Shown here: one piece after another, positions 63,601 through 64,000 of the stretch | How positions within the stretch are numbered: position 1 is the stretch's first letter | Layout of the letters: each line of letters opens with the position of its first letter | Assembly (NCBI GenBank): GCA_948567375.1 | Contig: OX419758.1 | Location: 66,245,965 to 66,309,964, forward strand | Direction of reading: 5' to 3' | Source: Lunularia cruciata | Lineage: Eukaryota; Streptophyta; Marchantiopsida; Lunulariales; Lunulariaceae | DNA: 64,000 nt | Position numbers and translations under genes: made by a program | The notes under the pieces: generated by a model | Told to the model about the DNA's origin: nothing | What the model saw: the letters and a program-made list of their open reading frames with translations, nothing else | Database searches by the model: none

Positions 63601-63608
63601 TATATATA
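63601..63608 (+). promoter_or_regulatory. TATA box of the PR-1 gene
   Basis: TATATATA at 63601-63608 lies about 140 bp before the ATG, with no other TATA element nearer, which suits a leader of about 110 bp. Confidence 0.55.
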
Positions 63609-63745
63609 TGAAGTATACTTGAAGCGTTCGGTATGATCAGCTCTCACTCGATTAGCTTCATGCATCGTTTAGATCTATGACACTCAGCATCTGATGCTCT
63701 GCGGCCTTCCGAAGTGACTCAATCTGTATTCGCGTTGCTTCTGAG

Positions 63746-64000
63746 ATGGATACCCGAGTAGCTTTCCTCGTTTTACTCGCCGTTACGGCTTCGATTGGCA
63801 CAGTCGCTGCTCAAACATGGGAACAAAAGTTTCTTGATCCCCACAACGCAGCTCGAATGGCAGTCAATGTTCCCAGATTGAGTTGGGATTGGAATCTAGC
63901 TAAGTATGCTCAGACTTGGGCCAACAGGCAAGCCAATCTCTACAACTGCCAGCTGAGGCACTCCAACGGACCATATGGAGAAAATATCTATTGGTCAAGC
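63746..64000 (+). CDS. PR1: Pathogenesis-related protein 1 (CAP superfamily), 5' part
   Basis: ATG at 63746, open to the right edge (85 codons seen of the usual 150-170), no intron so far. Residues 1-22 form a signal peptide (DTRVAFLVLLAVTASIGTVA, cleavage likely after AAQ or before QTW). The CAP domain begins with FLDPHNAARMAV (conserved HN at 33-34), then LSWDWNLAKYAQTWANRQA, NCQLRHSNGPYGENIYWSS with the diagnostic GENIYW at 78-83. PR-1 proteins are secreted to the apoplast, bind sterols, and are induced by pathogens in plants. Family assignment is firm. Defence use is inferred from the family; a developmental paralogue is possible. Confidence 0.95.
   Translation, partial: MDTRVAFLVLLAVTASIGTVAAQTWEQKFLDPHNAARMAVNVPRLSWDWNLAKYAQTWANRQANLYNCQLRHSNGPYGENIYWSS

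Overview
The window is nuclear DNA of a land plant. It holds four recognisable plant genes with short spliceosomal introns in a matrix of decayed retrotransposons and AT-rich intergenic DNA. The transposon mix (a zinc-finger/RT/nuclease-type non-LTR family, a chromovirus, and a Ty3/gypsy element with two zinc knuckles) and the compact genes suggest a non-seed plant (bryophyte, lycophyte or fern grade). That placement is an inference and the species cannot be fixed from the sequence alone.

Genes: (1) the 5' part of a VPS9A-type Rab5 GEF on the minus strand, running off the left edge (<1-1931, five exons visible); (2) a complete LRR-III receptor-like kinase on the minus strand (17038-19588, three exons, 664 aa) whose kinase lacks canonical HRD and DFG motifs; (3) a complete GT8 inositol-phosphorylceramide glucuronosyltransferase (IPUT1/PGSIP6-like) on the plus strand (54644-59305, 11 exons, 572 aa) with one GC-AG intron; (4) the first 85 codons of a PR-1/CAP secreted protein on the plus strand, running off the right edge (63746->64000). 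They act in separate processes (endosomal traffic, receptor signalling, sphingolipid glycosylation, secreted defence) and share no operon-like logic.

Transposons: at least five large or partial copies and several 3'-end stubs of a non-LTR retroelement lie at 7.8-11.0 kb (+), 11.26-15.0 kb (-), 23.5-26.0 kb (+, divergent subfamily), 51.5-53.6 kb (+) and 60.65-61.37 kb (+), with stubs near 15.5, 26.9, 60.8 and 62.3 kb. Pieced together, the layout is an N-terminal CCHH finger, a reverse transcriptase, a C-terminal Cys/His knuckle and a PD-(D/E)XK-like nuclease block. Solo LTRs of two families are nested in these copies (9778-10514, 11420-12092, 24079-24815), and a fourth sits in the gypsy element (41105-41795). 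From 37.7 to 50.4 kb lies a minus-strand Ty3/gypsy wreck, split by the solo LTR and by a plus-strand chromovirus (44209-49424) whose LTR carries clustered heat-shock-element-like motifs.

The stretches 3.9-7.8, 27.1-32.6 and 61.4-62.3 kb are AT-rich and hold only small tandem repeats and palindromes. The region 32.6-35.6 kb holds an unrecognised, stop-riddled former coding region. I regard the compound non-LTR family, with its conserved 3' tail and dated nesting, as the most interesting content.
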